In this document: positions 34,074 through 46,310 of the stretch, piece by piece
Layout: each line of letters starts with the position of its first letter
Numbering within the stretch: position 1 is the first letter of the stretch
Assembly (NCBI RefSeq): GCF_958298935.1
Contig: NC_084939.1
Span: 1,255,501 to 1,319,500, forward strand
DNA length: 64,000 nt
Direction of reading: 5' to 3'
Source: Phragmites australis
Lineage: Eukaryota; Streptophyta; Magnoliopsida; Poales; Poaceae
Position numbers and translations under genes: made by a program
The notes under the pieces: generated by a model
Seen by the model: the letters and a program-made list of their open reading frames with translations, nothing else
What the model was told of the DNA's origin: nothing
Databases searched by the model: none

Positions 34074-35389
34074 CTAATAGTCTGCATCTAACTCATTTTC
34101 ACTTAGACTAGCAGCACACTTCTCACATTCTACTAGGAGTTCCGAAATACAGAGTTTTCTACGAAACATTTTCTTGAAAACATTATTCATACCTTCACTC
34201 TTTTGAGTTGAGGTCATATTAGTAGTAAAAGTGTCACGGATGACAGTAACCCACTTCTCCCATAAATCATATAGGTTTCTCATCCATGAGTTCTCCTCAA
34301 ATTTGTACCTACTCAACAATCCATGCCATATTTTGTTGAAGTATGCCACTGACCTTTCTTCACAGACACATCTCTTAAATTTAGTAAGAAACTGAGGATG
34401 ATAAGCAATTACATGACTAAGATGTTTAGCTGCATTCATATAAATGTACCATAAACAAAGACGATGCCTTGTGCTTGGGAATACAAAGCTAATTGTTGTT
34501 GAAATGGCAGTGCATTGATCCATGAAAATTGTGCTAGGATGCTTGCCTGATATTGCTGTTAGAAATGTATTGAAAAGACAAACAAATGATTCAATAATTT
34601 CATTAAATAACAGTGCAACCCCAAAAATAATTGTTTGGTTATGATTGTTGGTTCCAAGGAATGGAGCAAAAGACATTTCAAACTTGTTAGTCTGAAACGT
34701 GGTGTCAAACTACATAGCATCACTAAAGCATGCATAATCCATGATAGCCTGGCCATCTACCCAGAAGAAATTATCTATCTGACCATCCTCCTCATCCAAT
34801 TGTATGGCATAAAAAAAGCAGGATCGTCTATTTGCTTATTCTTCAAGTATTCCAATAGCGTTTGCGCATCATTGGATGCCAAATACTTGTGCTCGCGACC
34901 ATTCTGATTATTGCAATCCATCCGCAAGACGGGTACATTCTCAGCCTCTCCATACCACTACTTGAAAAACTCAAATACTTAGGTTGGCTTCATTCTAGCT
35001 TCTCGTATTTGACCAATTAGCAATTTATCCGCCTCAATAATATGTCATTGGAACCTCAACTTGTGTGCCTTGTTTGGATTAGCAAGATAATGACTGTGTT
35101 CGAGCACAACCTTTTGCACTATCCAAAGTCCCTTTCTACAAATTCTGAATTGAACACCGGCATCGCAACACGTCCTAATAATAGCATTTTCTTTCAAAAT
35201 GTGATGTGATGAGTGAGCACCTCGTTCCCCTTGGTTACTGCAAACTATATGCTTTTGATATATAATTTTATCTCCTCTCCTACTTGTGTAGCTCTTTCTA
35301 ATACTAAACCCAATCTTTTTGGCATAGGAGTTGTAATTTCAACTTAAAGAACAACTAAAGCTTGACCAAGCTTATCGTTCACCTGCAGT

Positions 35390-35487
35390 ACAATAGGACA
35401 AAAATTAAAATGATCTAACTACAATAAAAAATTATGTTACAATAGGACAAAAATTAAAATGATCTAACTACAATAAAAAATTATGTT
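35390..35487. repeat. Perfect 49-bp tandem duplication
   Basis: The 49-bp unit starting ACAATAGGACAAAAATTAAA occurs at 35390-35438 and 35439-35487 with no differences by eye, so it is recent. It falls in the presumed intron of the FAR1-like pseudogene. Confidence 0.9.
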
Positions 35488-35992
35488 ACGCTCAACTCTG
35501 TTAGCTCTGGTTACCTCACTTGATGATTCCTTAGGTCCCATGGTTTCATGGTATTTCTAAAACTGACATGGCTTATTAGCAATTATGCTAAAATGATACA
35601 AATTAGTGTATAAAGAACTATTGCCAAGAACAACCAGTGAGCAGGGAAGCAGCTGACATGAACATATAAAGCACGCACACCATGATGGCTGTCCTGCCAT
35701 GGAACATTGGCTCGTCGTGCACGCTAGAGCTCATGTACAGCACGTCTAGTTCATTTTCACTGGTGTTGCCGCCGCACGTAGCCTCAGTTGGTCGCAGCCC
35801 ATTGGGAACTGCCTGCTTGTCGATATCAGCGACGCCGGGCTGCTCGTCGTGGACGGGCTACTCGACGATCTCAACATAGCCGAGCTGCTCGTCGTGGACA
35901 GGTTGCTCATCCATCTCGGCGACATCCGACTGCTCGTCGTGAACGGGCTGCTAGACGATCTCGACATAGCCGTGCTGCTTGTAGTACTCTTT

Positions 35993-37329
35993 CACTACGT
36001 GACGAATCATAACCATCATTAATGATAGATCTTACATCTGTTATTCTGAACGTATTACTAATTAGTTATTATTAGTGATAGGTTAAGATCTATCACTAAT
36101 GAGTATATTAGTGATAGGTCGTAACTGTGACCTGTCGTAACAGTGATCCATTACTAATGACTGAACATAAGTGGCAGATCGTAATAGTAACTCATCACTT
36201 ATGACTGATGAACTTTTTTCGTGTTTTTAGATAGAAAAAAATCAATCATGTAGCTATGATAAAATCAGATATTTTATCCTTTTAATCTTCTGTGCTAGAG
36301 GTCATAGGTGACGGGTTATAAACGTGACGGTCGTAATTTTAACCCATCACTAAAGATTGATTTTGCCAAATTTTGCAATTTAATAGGTGACCTAGAGTGT
36401 CTTCGGTAAAACGGGCGTAACTTTTGCATACAAACTCCGATTTAGATTTTTTTTGACTCTACGGCCATCTAGAGAAAAATTTACATCCGTTTCTCCCTAA
36501 CTTTATCGGGTTCAAAAATTTTGAGGCCAAATTCGGCCTAGAAGATTGAGTTCTCATCCTTTGAAGTTTCTACACTATTTTTAAAACTTGTTTTTATATC
36601 CATAGCCGCCACTCCTTACATCAACCTTGAGCAGAAATATATAATGATTCTTATTCTAGTGCTACTGAGATGAGAAAAAATAGGAGAAAAATAAAATTAA
36701 AATAAAAAATATAGCATCATGCTATGCACATATTTACTATATATAGGCATTCTACACATAATTACTATTGGTATGCACTTTGCTTTGTTTCATAGGCATT
36801 CTAATGCCAATACATATAGTAAGAAGTAAACAATTTTCTCTAACTTAAGTTAAACACTATGTAACATCGAAAACAGAACCCATAAATATAATCCCAAAGA
36901 AACATCGATATTTAGAACAATTGGACACTACAATGCACAACATTATCAATTGCATGTACATCAAACAATAATCCCATATCCAGATACTAACCAAAACTTA
37001 GATTCAGACATCAAACAACAATACCATTATGTAAACCGAAACTGAGCCTAACATTTATGAATACCATTGTATAAACTAAAACTGAGCCTAATAGTGACGG
37101 GTCAAATTGTGATCCATCACTAATGACTAGCCTAGCATGACCCGTCACTAATAATTAATTTACGATGATATGTCACTGATAAATCATCATTAGTGACGGA
37201 TCGCAACATAACTCGTCACTAATGACTGGTCACTGATGATCCGTCACTGATGAGTCATCATTAGTGACGGATCATAACTACGACCCATCACTAATTTTAT
37301 ATCTTCTATATCTATTTTTTTATATAGTG
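35993..37329. mobile_element. CACTA-like non-autonomous element inside the FAR1-like gene
   Basis: Begins CACTACGTGACG (35993) and ends TATAGTG (37329), with dense ATTAGTGACGGGTC-type repeats at both ends (36000-36360 and 37090-37310). The host reading of the acidic repeat resumes at 37330 (GTTGTGGACAGATTGCTCAT), matching the unit lost at 35985. This shows an insertion. The flanking target copies appear as GTAGT and GTTGT, not a clean 3-bp duplication. About 1.34 kb, no coding sequence. Confidence 0.7.
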
Positions 37330-37907
37330 GTTGTGGACAGATTGCTCATCCATCTCGGCGACATCGGACTGCTCGACGATCTCGTCCAGGAGTCTATCCA
37401 TGGATGGATGGACTGCAGACGATAGCACAAAGGCTGGCGATCTCCGGATGCTTTGGCGATCATGCACGAACGTTGCAGAAAGGATGATCGTCTCGTGCAT
37501 GCAGACGGTTTCTTTTCTTGTTAGATAAATATCCTATTTTGTTAGCCTCATGTATGGGAATCTCACAGCGTATCCTATTCTGTTACCCAATAGCTACAGT
37601 TTCCTTTTTTTGATTGATGGGTCGGCTCGCAGGCTGTGCGGCTTGTTTCACTTGGCTTGCCTCGCTAGCTTTGAGATGGATACTGGGACACGTGTGGCGA
37701 ACATCCGGGCGGTGGTGCAAAAAGGAGGGATTTGCAGCACGATTCCATAGATTTTTTTTTTCCTAAAAAACCTGGCCTTCAGACACACTTCTACATCGAT
37801 CTTTTTTCATTCTTTCCATCTTTTATTCATGTACACACATCTGACAATAAGAGCTAGCCATGCATGCATGCACGCGCGTGCATGCATACGGACGTCCTTG
37901 GTTAACT

Positions 37908-38219
37908 CTACACCCAGAGCGCGCCGGCGCTCATGAGCATGGGCACGAGCTCGCCGTCGAGGTGCAGCGCCATGACCCTGTTGGTGCCGCCGACGAGGTT
38001 CCCGCCCACGAACACCGCCGGCACGGAGGGGCCGCCGCCGAGCCTCCTGGCGAGCTCGCGCTCAATCTCCCGGCCTCGGGGGTCCCTGTCCAGCTCGTGC
38101 ACGGCCGCGTTCACTCCCAGGTTGCCCAGGAGCGACGTTACGGCGTGGCACATGCCGCACTCGCTCGCCGTGAACACCACCACCGCACGCTCCGACGCCA
38201 GCTTCGCCACGCTATCCAT
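37908..38219 (-). CDS. Class III (CC-type-like) glutaredoxin, copy 2, 103 aa
   Basis: Differs from copy 1 at only three residues (R3S, a Tyr to His and an Asn to Asp in the [10 protein letters not shown] segment). It has the same CGMC active site and ALWV C-terminus. Single exon, with its own TATA box 122 bp upstream. The promoter contains TGACTCA/TGAGTCA sites (38580-38600) that copy 1 lacks. The frame is intact, so it is probably expressed. Confidence 0.93.
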   Translation of the reverse strand: MDSVAKLASERAVVVFTASECGMCHAVTSLLGNLGVNAAVHELDRDPRGREIERELARRLGGGPSVPAVFVGGNLVGGTNRVMALHLDGELVPMLMSAGALWV

Positions 38220-38340
38220 TGGCAGCTTCCGCTTACGGTGCCCGGAAGGTTCTAGAGGCTTCCAGTCTCTTCCTTAGGTGAGATTAGTTATTGGAAGGTG
38301 ATGTGTTGTTTTTTGCTGCTGGACGGGTGCATGGTTCGCC

Positions 38341-38349
38341 TTTTATAAG
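38341..38349 (-). promoter_or_regulatory. TATA box of glutaredoxin copy 2
   Basis: Reverse complement reads CTTATAAAA, at the same spacing from the ATG as in copy 1. Confidence 0.7.
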
Positions 38350-38579
38350 CTGGAAAAGCTGATTCCATCTACTTGCACTCTTGGATTAAGATTCTTGATT
38401 ATTGCTAAACCTGTTAATATGCCTGGAACATAGCTAGATTTGGTTGTTCTATAATAACTAACAAATGATTCTTCTCATCCAGTGCGGAGCGGAGCAGGTT
38501 AAAGATTGGAAAGTTTTGGATAAGAATCCATCTTGCCGTTCGTGCATGAGGACCCTTGGAATGTTGGAATCTTTCCTCA

Positions 38580-38600
38580 TGACTCACGACTCATGAGTCA
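38580..38600. promoter_or_regulatory. bZIP-type TGACTCA/TGAGTCA sites upstream of glutaredoxin copy 2
   Basis: TGACTCA at 38580 and TGAGTCA at 38594, separated by seven bases. These are GCN4-like bZIP core sites. TGAGTCA is also upstream of copy 3 (50044) but not of copy 1. Function is inferred. Confidence 0.4.
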
Positions 38601-39934
38601 CGACTCACGAGTTGGCTTTTGCAATTTGTTTCAGAAGGTGACCTCTTGCAAAATTTCCTACATATGCCTAGACCTGATAAAAGAAGGATCTTTTCAAAGG
38701 CATGAGCCAAAGTACTAAAGTATATTGGTACACGTCAGCTATCTCAGAAATTGTCTTATGCAATGTCATGCATTTTAAGTGATGTGGAGCAAAGAGAGGG
38801 AGGTGAGAGAGATGTTGTTATTTCGCGAAGCAACGGTGTCATAAACTAAAATTTAAGACTATGAGACTACTTTTCAAACTATTGTACGAGTTGTTATTGG
38901 CATATAATCATAATATTCAGTTCTTAAATTACAGAAATACTATAAGATAACTGAAAAGGCGTACAATTCATTGTAAGAGTTATCTGTTTAATCATCTCAA
39001 AATTATATGTCAATGCATTAGGTGGCCTATAAGACGGCACCAATGTACTTATATGGAGATTTTTTCGAGGTGGAAATGCTGAGCTACAATTTGTAAGCAT
39101 ACATTTTTTCAGAGTAAAAGGTCAGATGTACACATGCACACACTACACTCACACGCCATACACACCCACGTGGGTGTGTCATATTGTATCACACGTTTAA
39201 ACAAGATTTAAGACATAACCTCACCTAGTGTAGACACATGTATTGACCACTGAACACACTCATGTGTGCATGCATATACTATTCCTTTTCGGGAATTAAC
39301 CATAAGAAAGTATGAGCACATGTGCTGATTCTAAGACTCAAACCCGGATAGATAGATTCTACCATAAGAATCCTAACTAACTAAGCTACACTTAGTTCGC
39401 TATAGGCATACATTCTTGAAGTGTATACATGTATGCACTAACACTTGCACATTTAGATTCAAGTAATGAAGTGTTCTTTGTGTGGAACACGCAAAAACTT
39501 TACATGCCAAATTTATAGAAAGAAATATGCCAAAAATGGGGACACATTTACAACACGCTTTAGGTCGAACACGCATAGGCCAAAAATAATTTGATTCAAG
39601 AACTAAAGTATTCTTTTTTCGAACACAAAAGTTTTGCGTGTCAAATTTATAGAAATAAATGCTCAAATGGGCACACATTTACAACACGCATTGGGCCGAG
39701 CGAATAAGCCACACAATATATAGTTTGATTCAAGTACTGAAGTACACCTGCAATTCGAACGACCGAGCATTTATGGTCAAGTGCTGTACTTGTATTCAAC
39801 ATTAACACCACTCAACTTCATCTATGAGAAAACAAATAGATATGTATATTAGTTTATATATGATAAGTTATTGATAAAGATTGAGTTGAGTGGAGTATGA
39901 TTTTATTATGTGAAAAATAAATAAAGGAGATATG

Positions 39935-40672
39935 AAATTAGTAACAAGTTGTAACATGATTCGTCACTGATGATAATAGTGATAGGTCGTAGTTGTGACC
40001 CGTTACTAATGATAATTTATCAGTGACGTTTCATCCTATGCCAATTATTAGTGACGAGTCAGGTTGTAACCTATCACTAATAACCACTCATTAGTGATGG
40101 GTCATTCTAGACCAATCATTAGTGATGAGTCAAGTTATGACCCGTCACTAACAACAGTATTCATAGATACTTGGCTAAGTTTCGGTTACATGATGGTATT
40201 GTTGCTTATAAGTTCTGTTTTCGATGTTACATGATGTTTAATTTAAGTTAGAGAAAAGTAGTTACTGCTTACTACAAACCAAAGTGTATACAAGTAGCAA
40301 TTGTGCGTAGAATGCCTATATAGTAAATATGTGCATAGCATAATACTATATTTTTTATTTTTCTCTTTTTTTCTCACCTCAGCAGCACTATAATAGGAAT
40401 CATTGTATATTTTTGCTTAAGTTTGATGTAAGGTGTGACGGCTACGGACACAAACGCGTGTTCCGAAAATGGTGTAGAAAATTCAGGGGCAAGAACTCAA
40501 TTTTTTAGGCCGTATTTAGTCTCGAAAGTTTTTCCAAACCTAACATAGTCAGGAAGAAATGGATATAACTTTTTCTATAGATGTCAGTAGAGTAAACAAA
40601 ACGTTGAAATTAAAGTCCACATGCAAAAGTTATATATGTTTTACCGAAGACACTTCAGATCACACTCACCAC
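39935..40672. mobile_element. Inverted relative of the 35993-37329 element
   Basis: Matches 36380-37200 in reverse complement (for example GTTTTACCGAAGACACT and ATTAGTGATGGGTC). With the left element it forms a large inverted repeat around glutaredoxin copy 2. Divergence is clear, so the two probably inserted independently. Confidence 0.7.
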
Positions 40673-40909
40673 GTCAGCGAGTCTACACGTGTTCACTTCT
40701 ATCGTAAGAAGTATCATAGCCCCTACATGCAATGAATCACTAATAGATCGTGTATGTCACTATGTTTGATTGTAGCATATAAATATATGTATTGCTTTAA
40801 TCAATAATTAATATATTCAGTAGTTATTCTCCAAACAAATTTGATATATACTTTTTTTTAAAAAATGTGTACATGGGTAGACCATGCCCTCACTTAGCCC
40901 GTCCCTGCC

Positions 40910-41465
40910 GAGCAGGCGTGTACTGGTATCAATCATGGGGCACTCTAAGGTAAGCCTTGTACCGTGGGTTCTACTTCAGAGTTCAGACCGGGACATCCAA
41001 CCGTACGGATCAGGAAAAAGAAATGCAACTTGTACGCCGCAGATCGATGCGAATCTCGCCCGGCAAACGTCGGCGAGGCACGTATGGCCGCACGCCGGTT
41101 GCCGAGCGGTGGTTTAACTAATTTCTTGTTCAGATCGACCAAAGAAGAAAGGTTCGGTTCAGAAGATATGCATATAGCATCTGCACTGTGCAGCTCCACC
41201 TGTGGTCTCGGTCGATCTCTTCGGTGCTTATCGGAATCTATATATCCGGATCGATTCGCGCGATCTTTGTCATCGATCTCTATATCTTCATTCATGCTAC
41301 TTGTCAACGGACCGCCACCAGGATGCGATGCCGCGGCGGCCCGGCGACGGCCGGCGTCGGTGCGCGCGGTTTCGGGATTTGGATGTGCACCGGACCTGGA
41401 CACGCATGCATGCACGAGGAGCCAGCGAACGAATTAAAGATCGCTCGATGCTGACGAGGTATAAG
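40910..41465. repeat. Downstream duplication block, copy B
   Basis: The continuous version of 27045-27233 plus 28665-29035. At 41085-41120 it preserves the uninterrupted junction (GTGGTTTAACTAATTTCTTG), which in copy A holds 1.4 kb of extra DNA. No recognised gene. Confidence 0.75.
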
Positions 41466-41579
41466 CATCGATCTTGTATTTAGAATAAGTAGAAATATGT
41501 TTTGATTTATTTAGGATGAGTGATTGATAAGTTTATAGTTTTGGTTCGATGAGTTTTAAGTTGTATGAGTATGTCTATA

Positions 41580-42985
41580 TGTTGTAAATATAATCATATT
41601 AGACTAAAGGTGAAAAGGAAATGGAGTTTATGTTTTGTCTCTGAGTCCAGAAAAATTGTACTTATCGAGTGATCCGATGTGTAGGAAATTATACACACTG
41701 GATAATCTAGTAATCAAATGCAGTATATATCGGTGCTTTTTCTATACATAGGCGAAACTTGGACTATGCATCAGATGGTTCGGTGTTCAGGGGATGTGAA
41801 TATCGGAGCATTTTCCAAAAGAAAATTGCTAGAGAGAAAATGCTCACTGGATAGTCCGGCGATGAGCAGAGTGAATACCGAAGGGTACACCAGACCATTT
41901 ATCAGAGAATGTTGCATCTGTGGAAAAAGAAAATACAATTCACCAGATGGACCAACGAGTGCAGAAGTGAACACCAGAGCATTACACCGGACTATTTTTT
42001 GCAGAGAGCAAATTTTTCAGAGTGCAGAAGGTGTTACCCTCACCGGATGGTCCGGTGTTCGGAGGGTGAACACACAGAAACATCCAGTGTTCACGTTTTC
42101 TGCGGGATGTGCTTTCCATTGAGCATTTTTGTTTTGGACTAATCCATAATTGAATTGGAGAAACATGTTTGCTAGTCTAATGTTGTGCAGGTGATAGATA
42201 CAACTTGTCGGTCGACAACGGGATGATCAGGGCCAAGCGGGGAGTTTGGTGTCAGATGATCAAGGAGGTCAGATGAAGTTAATGGTGATCCTAGCTATGT
42301 ACATGGAGATCAAGCAAAACATGTAATGAAGGATGGAGACGATGTGTTGACAAAGTCAAACAAAGGAGATGCCGGTGCAAATAACACGGCGGTCCAAGAT
42401 CGCAAGATGGAGTATACATGTCGACATCGGGATGCTTGCTTGGAGTCAAAGCAAGCAGCAGTAAGTCACGCTTTGAGAAGCGTGCAAGGTGGTTTCGCGA
42501 TTTGGCCTCAAAACTGTGGATGGATGGAGCACATGTGGCATCATCGCGAAACAAGCGTCGAGGTGAAGATAAGTCATGAAGGTGTCACGGCCGTTCGATG
42601 TACGGAGTGAAAAATAGACCAAAATACCTCGATAATTGATAAGAGACCATTGTAAACGAGAGGTATTTTGAGAACAAAGAAACTTAAGGGCTAAGGCTTC
42701 TCTCTAGGACTATAAATAGAGGAGTAGAGCTGTAGGGGAACCTTGAGCCAACCACTTGAGAGCCTAGTGATAGGTTTTGAAGGAGATGAGATAATAGGCT
42801 TAGTATTTGTAATAGGTTAGAGCTTTTGTGAGAGAGAAATACTTTGTAATTTGTCTAAAATATTGTTGACATCTATGTTTAATGAAGTTGATTTTCTCGC
42901 ATGGGCTTGTATTCATCTTCTTCTAGACTCCTTCTTTTGGTTCTCTTGTTTCTCTGGTAAGTTTTTCATTTTAGGTTGTGATTTT
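41580..42985 (+). mobile_element. Copia LTR fragment, inverted relative to 46311-48190
   Basis: Reverse complement of the LTR family at 46311-48190 and 700-1790. It has a TATA box on the plus strand (ACTATAAATAGAGG, 42709-42722), so the LTR points right while the gag beside it points left. Confidence 0.6.
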
Positions 42986-43059
42986 CGTTTGTCTTTTTGA
43001 GCTATAGTTTTTCCACCATTGTGAAGTTGATATCTTTTTTGCTAGGGGCATAAAATGCG

Positions 43060-43330
43060 CGTACAATAGTATAAATTTGGGTCTCTCAAATCCGAAATCC
43101 AAAGTTAACCCAGCCTTATCAGCACACATCTTGGTCTTGACCAAGATAAAATCTATTTTGCCGTTGCCTTCTGAGCACTTCTCCATAAGAGAAAGAAGGT
43201 ACTCATTCTCAGCTATGACCTTTTCAACTTGCCCTCACCCAGCTAAGCTTGTCCTTAAGGATAATGCAGGTGAGACGATTTGGCTACACATCCGTAGAAC
43301 TTTCAACACTCTTCAAACTAGGCTCTAGCT
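43060..43330 (-). repeat. Duplicated gag segment
   Basis: Matches 44510-44720 in direct orientation (AACCCAGCCTTATCAGCACA versus AACCCAACCTTATCAGCACA, and so on). Part of the same decayed gag. Confidence 0.7.
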
Positions 43331-43459
43331 CCTTTATGCACTTGGCTTTCACAAACAAGGTTCTTCTCAAACTTGAGCTTAGGCAATCCTCGGATCAATC
43401 CTAGGGAATTCAAACAAGTGAGCAAATCAAAACTCATGTGCCCTAGTCTCCTATGCCAG

Positions 43460-46310
43460 ATTCAAAGCTCAGAATAAGGTTGAGCAATCAAATAACGAGA
43501 AGAACCTAGGGACTCAGAAAAATCAGCTCTAAAAACTCTCTCAACTCTGAAAATCTGACAAATTAAAGCACCTGAAGAATCAAGAACTCGAGAAGTATCA
43601 CGTTTGAAACGCATTTCTAAGTCTTCATTCAACAACTGAGATACAGAAAGCAATTTGTATCCTAGATGCTCCACCAAAACCACATCCTTGAGAGTAGAAC
43701 TCTAATTTACCTTTACTATACATTTGGCCTTCACTCTTCCATTTTTATCATCTCTGAATGTGATGTACTCATGTCGCTTCGTCGGGGTGAGGCTAGAGAA
43801 CCATGATGTATCTCTGGTCATATGACGTGAACAACCGAAATCGATGAGCCACTTGTTCTCCAGGCCTCTGCCTGCCACCTACATATGAGAAGAATAGTAG
43901 GTGGATGGCTCAGTACTGATGTTAATCAAAAACCTCTCGAGAATTCAGTACTGGGTTATCCGCCCTGAAGTAGTAAAAGCAGGTGCATGCAAATCAACAC
44001 TAGTGAGCTAACGGCAAATACAACGATGAGAAAAGCGTGGTCCACTAAAACGCTGCGACTCAAAGCCTTTTATACGTGAACCAAAACCATATGAATCATG
44101 GTAAAATCCACGTCGGGCACCACCTCTAGAAGAGAATTGAAGATCATCTAAAACTCGTGGGCAGGAGCGAGGAAAAAACTCATGTACACCAACAAAGGGG
44201 CGATACATGTCTCGAGTACTCCACTCTCACTCACGCCGCTCAACTCTTCAATGACGAAAGCAAAACCCAACAAGGTGACCCTCTCTTTGGTAGTAGGTGC
44301 AGTGGTACGTCTCTCGGGAACTCAACTACTGGTCACTCTAGGCTCTCTCATAGGGGCTGTCATCTTTGGCTGTGAAACTCTCTTGAGTTGTGATGTGGAT
44401 TTCCTCTTTTCTGGCAGGGATGGTGTAGTATTGATCTTGGCTTTCTCGGATTCTAAGGTAGTGGGTGCAGTGAAAACAGTCTTGTCAGAATTGGAGTAAA
44501 CAACTCCCTCAAAGCCCAAACCCAAAGCTAACCCAACCTTATCAGCACATATCTTGATCTTGACCAAGCAAATGCATTTTGGCCTTGCCTTTTGAGCACT
44601 TCTCCACAAGAGAAATGATGTACTCATTCTCAGTCATGAACTTTTTAACTTTCCCCCTGACCCAGCTGACCTTGTCCTTAAGGATATTGCAGGTGGGACA
44701 GTTTAGCTATATATCCGTAGAACTCTCAGCACTTTACAATCTAAACTCTAGCTTTTTTATGTGCTTGACTTTCACATCAACATCCTTTGAGAGCAAACGG
44801 AAATTCTTGCAAGCACCTAAGAGAGTAGGTCTAGACTCCTCCTCAAAGAGCTTATTCTTGGTAGTCTCAAGCCTACTGGCGACTTGAGCATACACATTCT
44901 GAACCTCGACAAGCTCACTCATGACAACCAAGCAACTCTCACAATTCTCATCCTCAACCTTGGCGCTAGACCTAAGCAACTCAAGCTTAGAAAAAGAACA
45001 TTACAACCTAGACTTGATCTCCTTAACCCCACAAACCACTTTCTTAAGCAATCTATTCTGGCTCACAAGTACATCAATTAAGGTATCAACCTGAACAGAA
45101 AGCTTATTGTAGGTGTGTGATACCTCAAAGGGATCAAGCTTGGGATCGCTGTCGTTATCGTCCACCACGAAGTAGAAGCCAGTGAAGTCCTTGTTCTTCC
45201 TTTTGTTCTTCACTTGCAGTTCCTCCTACTTCGAGCTCTCCTCCTTGCTTCGGGAAGTGTCGATGTTGCTAGGCGCTGCCACAAATGCCCTTGAAGCCGT
45301 CTTGGCCACCTTATCACGGTTCTTGAAGAAGGACTTCTTGGACTTTTTGTGCTTGTCGTGGTCGTGATTGCGTTCTTCCCTCTTCTTGAGCTTGAGGTAG
45401 TCCGCCTTGAAGTGTGTGGTGTCACTACACTCAAAGTAGGCCCAGGAACCACCCCTCCTCCAGTCTCGATGGTTGTGTAGAAGCGGTGAACTTCTTCACA
45501 ATCAGTGTAAGATCCTCATCATCAAGCACATCCACCTGCTCATCTATGATAGAGATTAGAGAAGGCAAAGCAAAACCACTTGTTAAAGAGTTAGCATAAA
45601 AAACACCAACTCCAGACTGACTGCCACCACTAGATCCTGAAACCAATGCCATGTTCTGAGACAGGGGATCTCGGTGGATTTGAGCTTGCTGAAGAGTTCA
45701 TCACAAGTCAATGTGTCATAACTAGATGACTCTTCAATGCTCGAGATCTTCACTTCCCATATGCTACGGTCAAGAGCATAGAGAATGTTAATCGCCCTCT
45801 CATAATCTAAGTAGGGTAAAACTCCAGTGGATCTCAGATTGCTGACAATCCCATCAAAACGAGCAAACATAGCATCCAACGACTCTACAGGGCCTTGCAT
45901 GAACATTTGATATTCTTGGTTATACGTGATTTGGCTCCAAGCCTTGATTTGGCTGGTATCCTCATGAAAAACACTCAAAGTAGACCAAATCTCACGGACA
46001 GTACAGAGGTGATGGATAATGTCAAACTCATTCTAACTTCGGCTTGTGCACAAAATATTTTTGGTCATGTTGTTGGCCTCATACTGTTCAATTTGAACCT
46101 GAGTTGTACGAGCACTAGGGATCTCATAGTTGGAATCCACTATTTCCAAATTGTACTTCCTTGGCTTAAGAGATAAGCCTCCATACGCACCTTCCAGTAT
46201 GGAAAGTCTCGACCATCAAACAACGAAATCTTTTCACTTCTCTCCATTATCACATATGGATTACAAAGTCGGTTAAGGTCAAAGGTGATCAAACCGGCTT
46301 TGATACTAAT
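43460..46310 (-). pseudogene. SIRE-like copia gag-protease pseudogene
   Basis: Minus-strand pieces in order are the gag N-terminus (46140-46361, SLFDGRDFPYWKVRMEAYL), the gag domain (45583-45978, EYQMFMQGPVESLDAMFARF), a degenerate zinc-knuckle/basic region (about 45340-45430), long charged coiled-coil segments (45001-45213 and 44734-44979), and a protease and pre-integrase part (43830-43462, FGCSRHMTRDTSWF then LGYKLLSVSQLLNEDLEMRF). The protease site reads D-F-G. A primer site resembling TTAGTATCAAAGCCGG lies at about 46294-46309 on the minus strand next to the LTR start. Many stops. No integrase core or reverse transcriptase. A long gag with coiled coils is typical of the SIRE/Maximus lineage. 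Confidence 0.82.

Larger units (their letters stand above)
34074..37500 (-). pseudogene. FAR1-related/MULE transposase pseudogene, interrupted
   Basis: The minus strand encodes, from right to left, an N-terminal acidic repeat region (37331-37500 and 35690-35992; about 15-residue units such as VHDEQSDVAEMDEQP), a FAR1 DNA-binding domain (about 35330-35040; SRRGDKIIYQ and HSHYLANPNK), and a MULE transposase core (34074-34676, 200 open codons, with FAPFLGTNNHNQTIIFG and FMDQCTAISTTI). Such proteins are Mutator-like transposases or the FHY3/FAR1 transcription factors derived from them. At least four stops or shifts lie between the FAR1 and transposase parts, and a 1.3-kb element splits the N-terminal repeats. 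It is therefore dead. An intron with a 49-bp tandem duplication probably lies at 35380-35685. Confidence 0.82.
37768..39830 (-). repeat. Glutaredoxin segmental-duplication block, copy 2
   Basis: Homologous to 20645-22585 throughout, starting at CCTGGCCTTCAGACACAC and ending at AACATTAACACCACT. It has small indels and shares the 118-bp tandem repeat (39455-39570 and 39590-39700). Confidence 0.85.

Noticed and set aside
36000..37310. CRISPR-like array of ATTAGTGACGGGTC units
   Set aside because: Units alternate in orientation and spacing is irregular; they are subterminal repeats of a DNA transposon in a plant genome.
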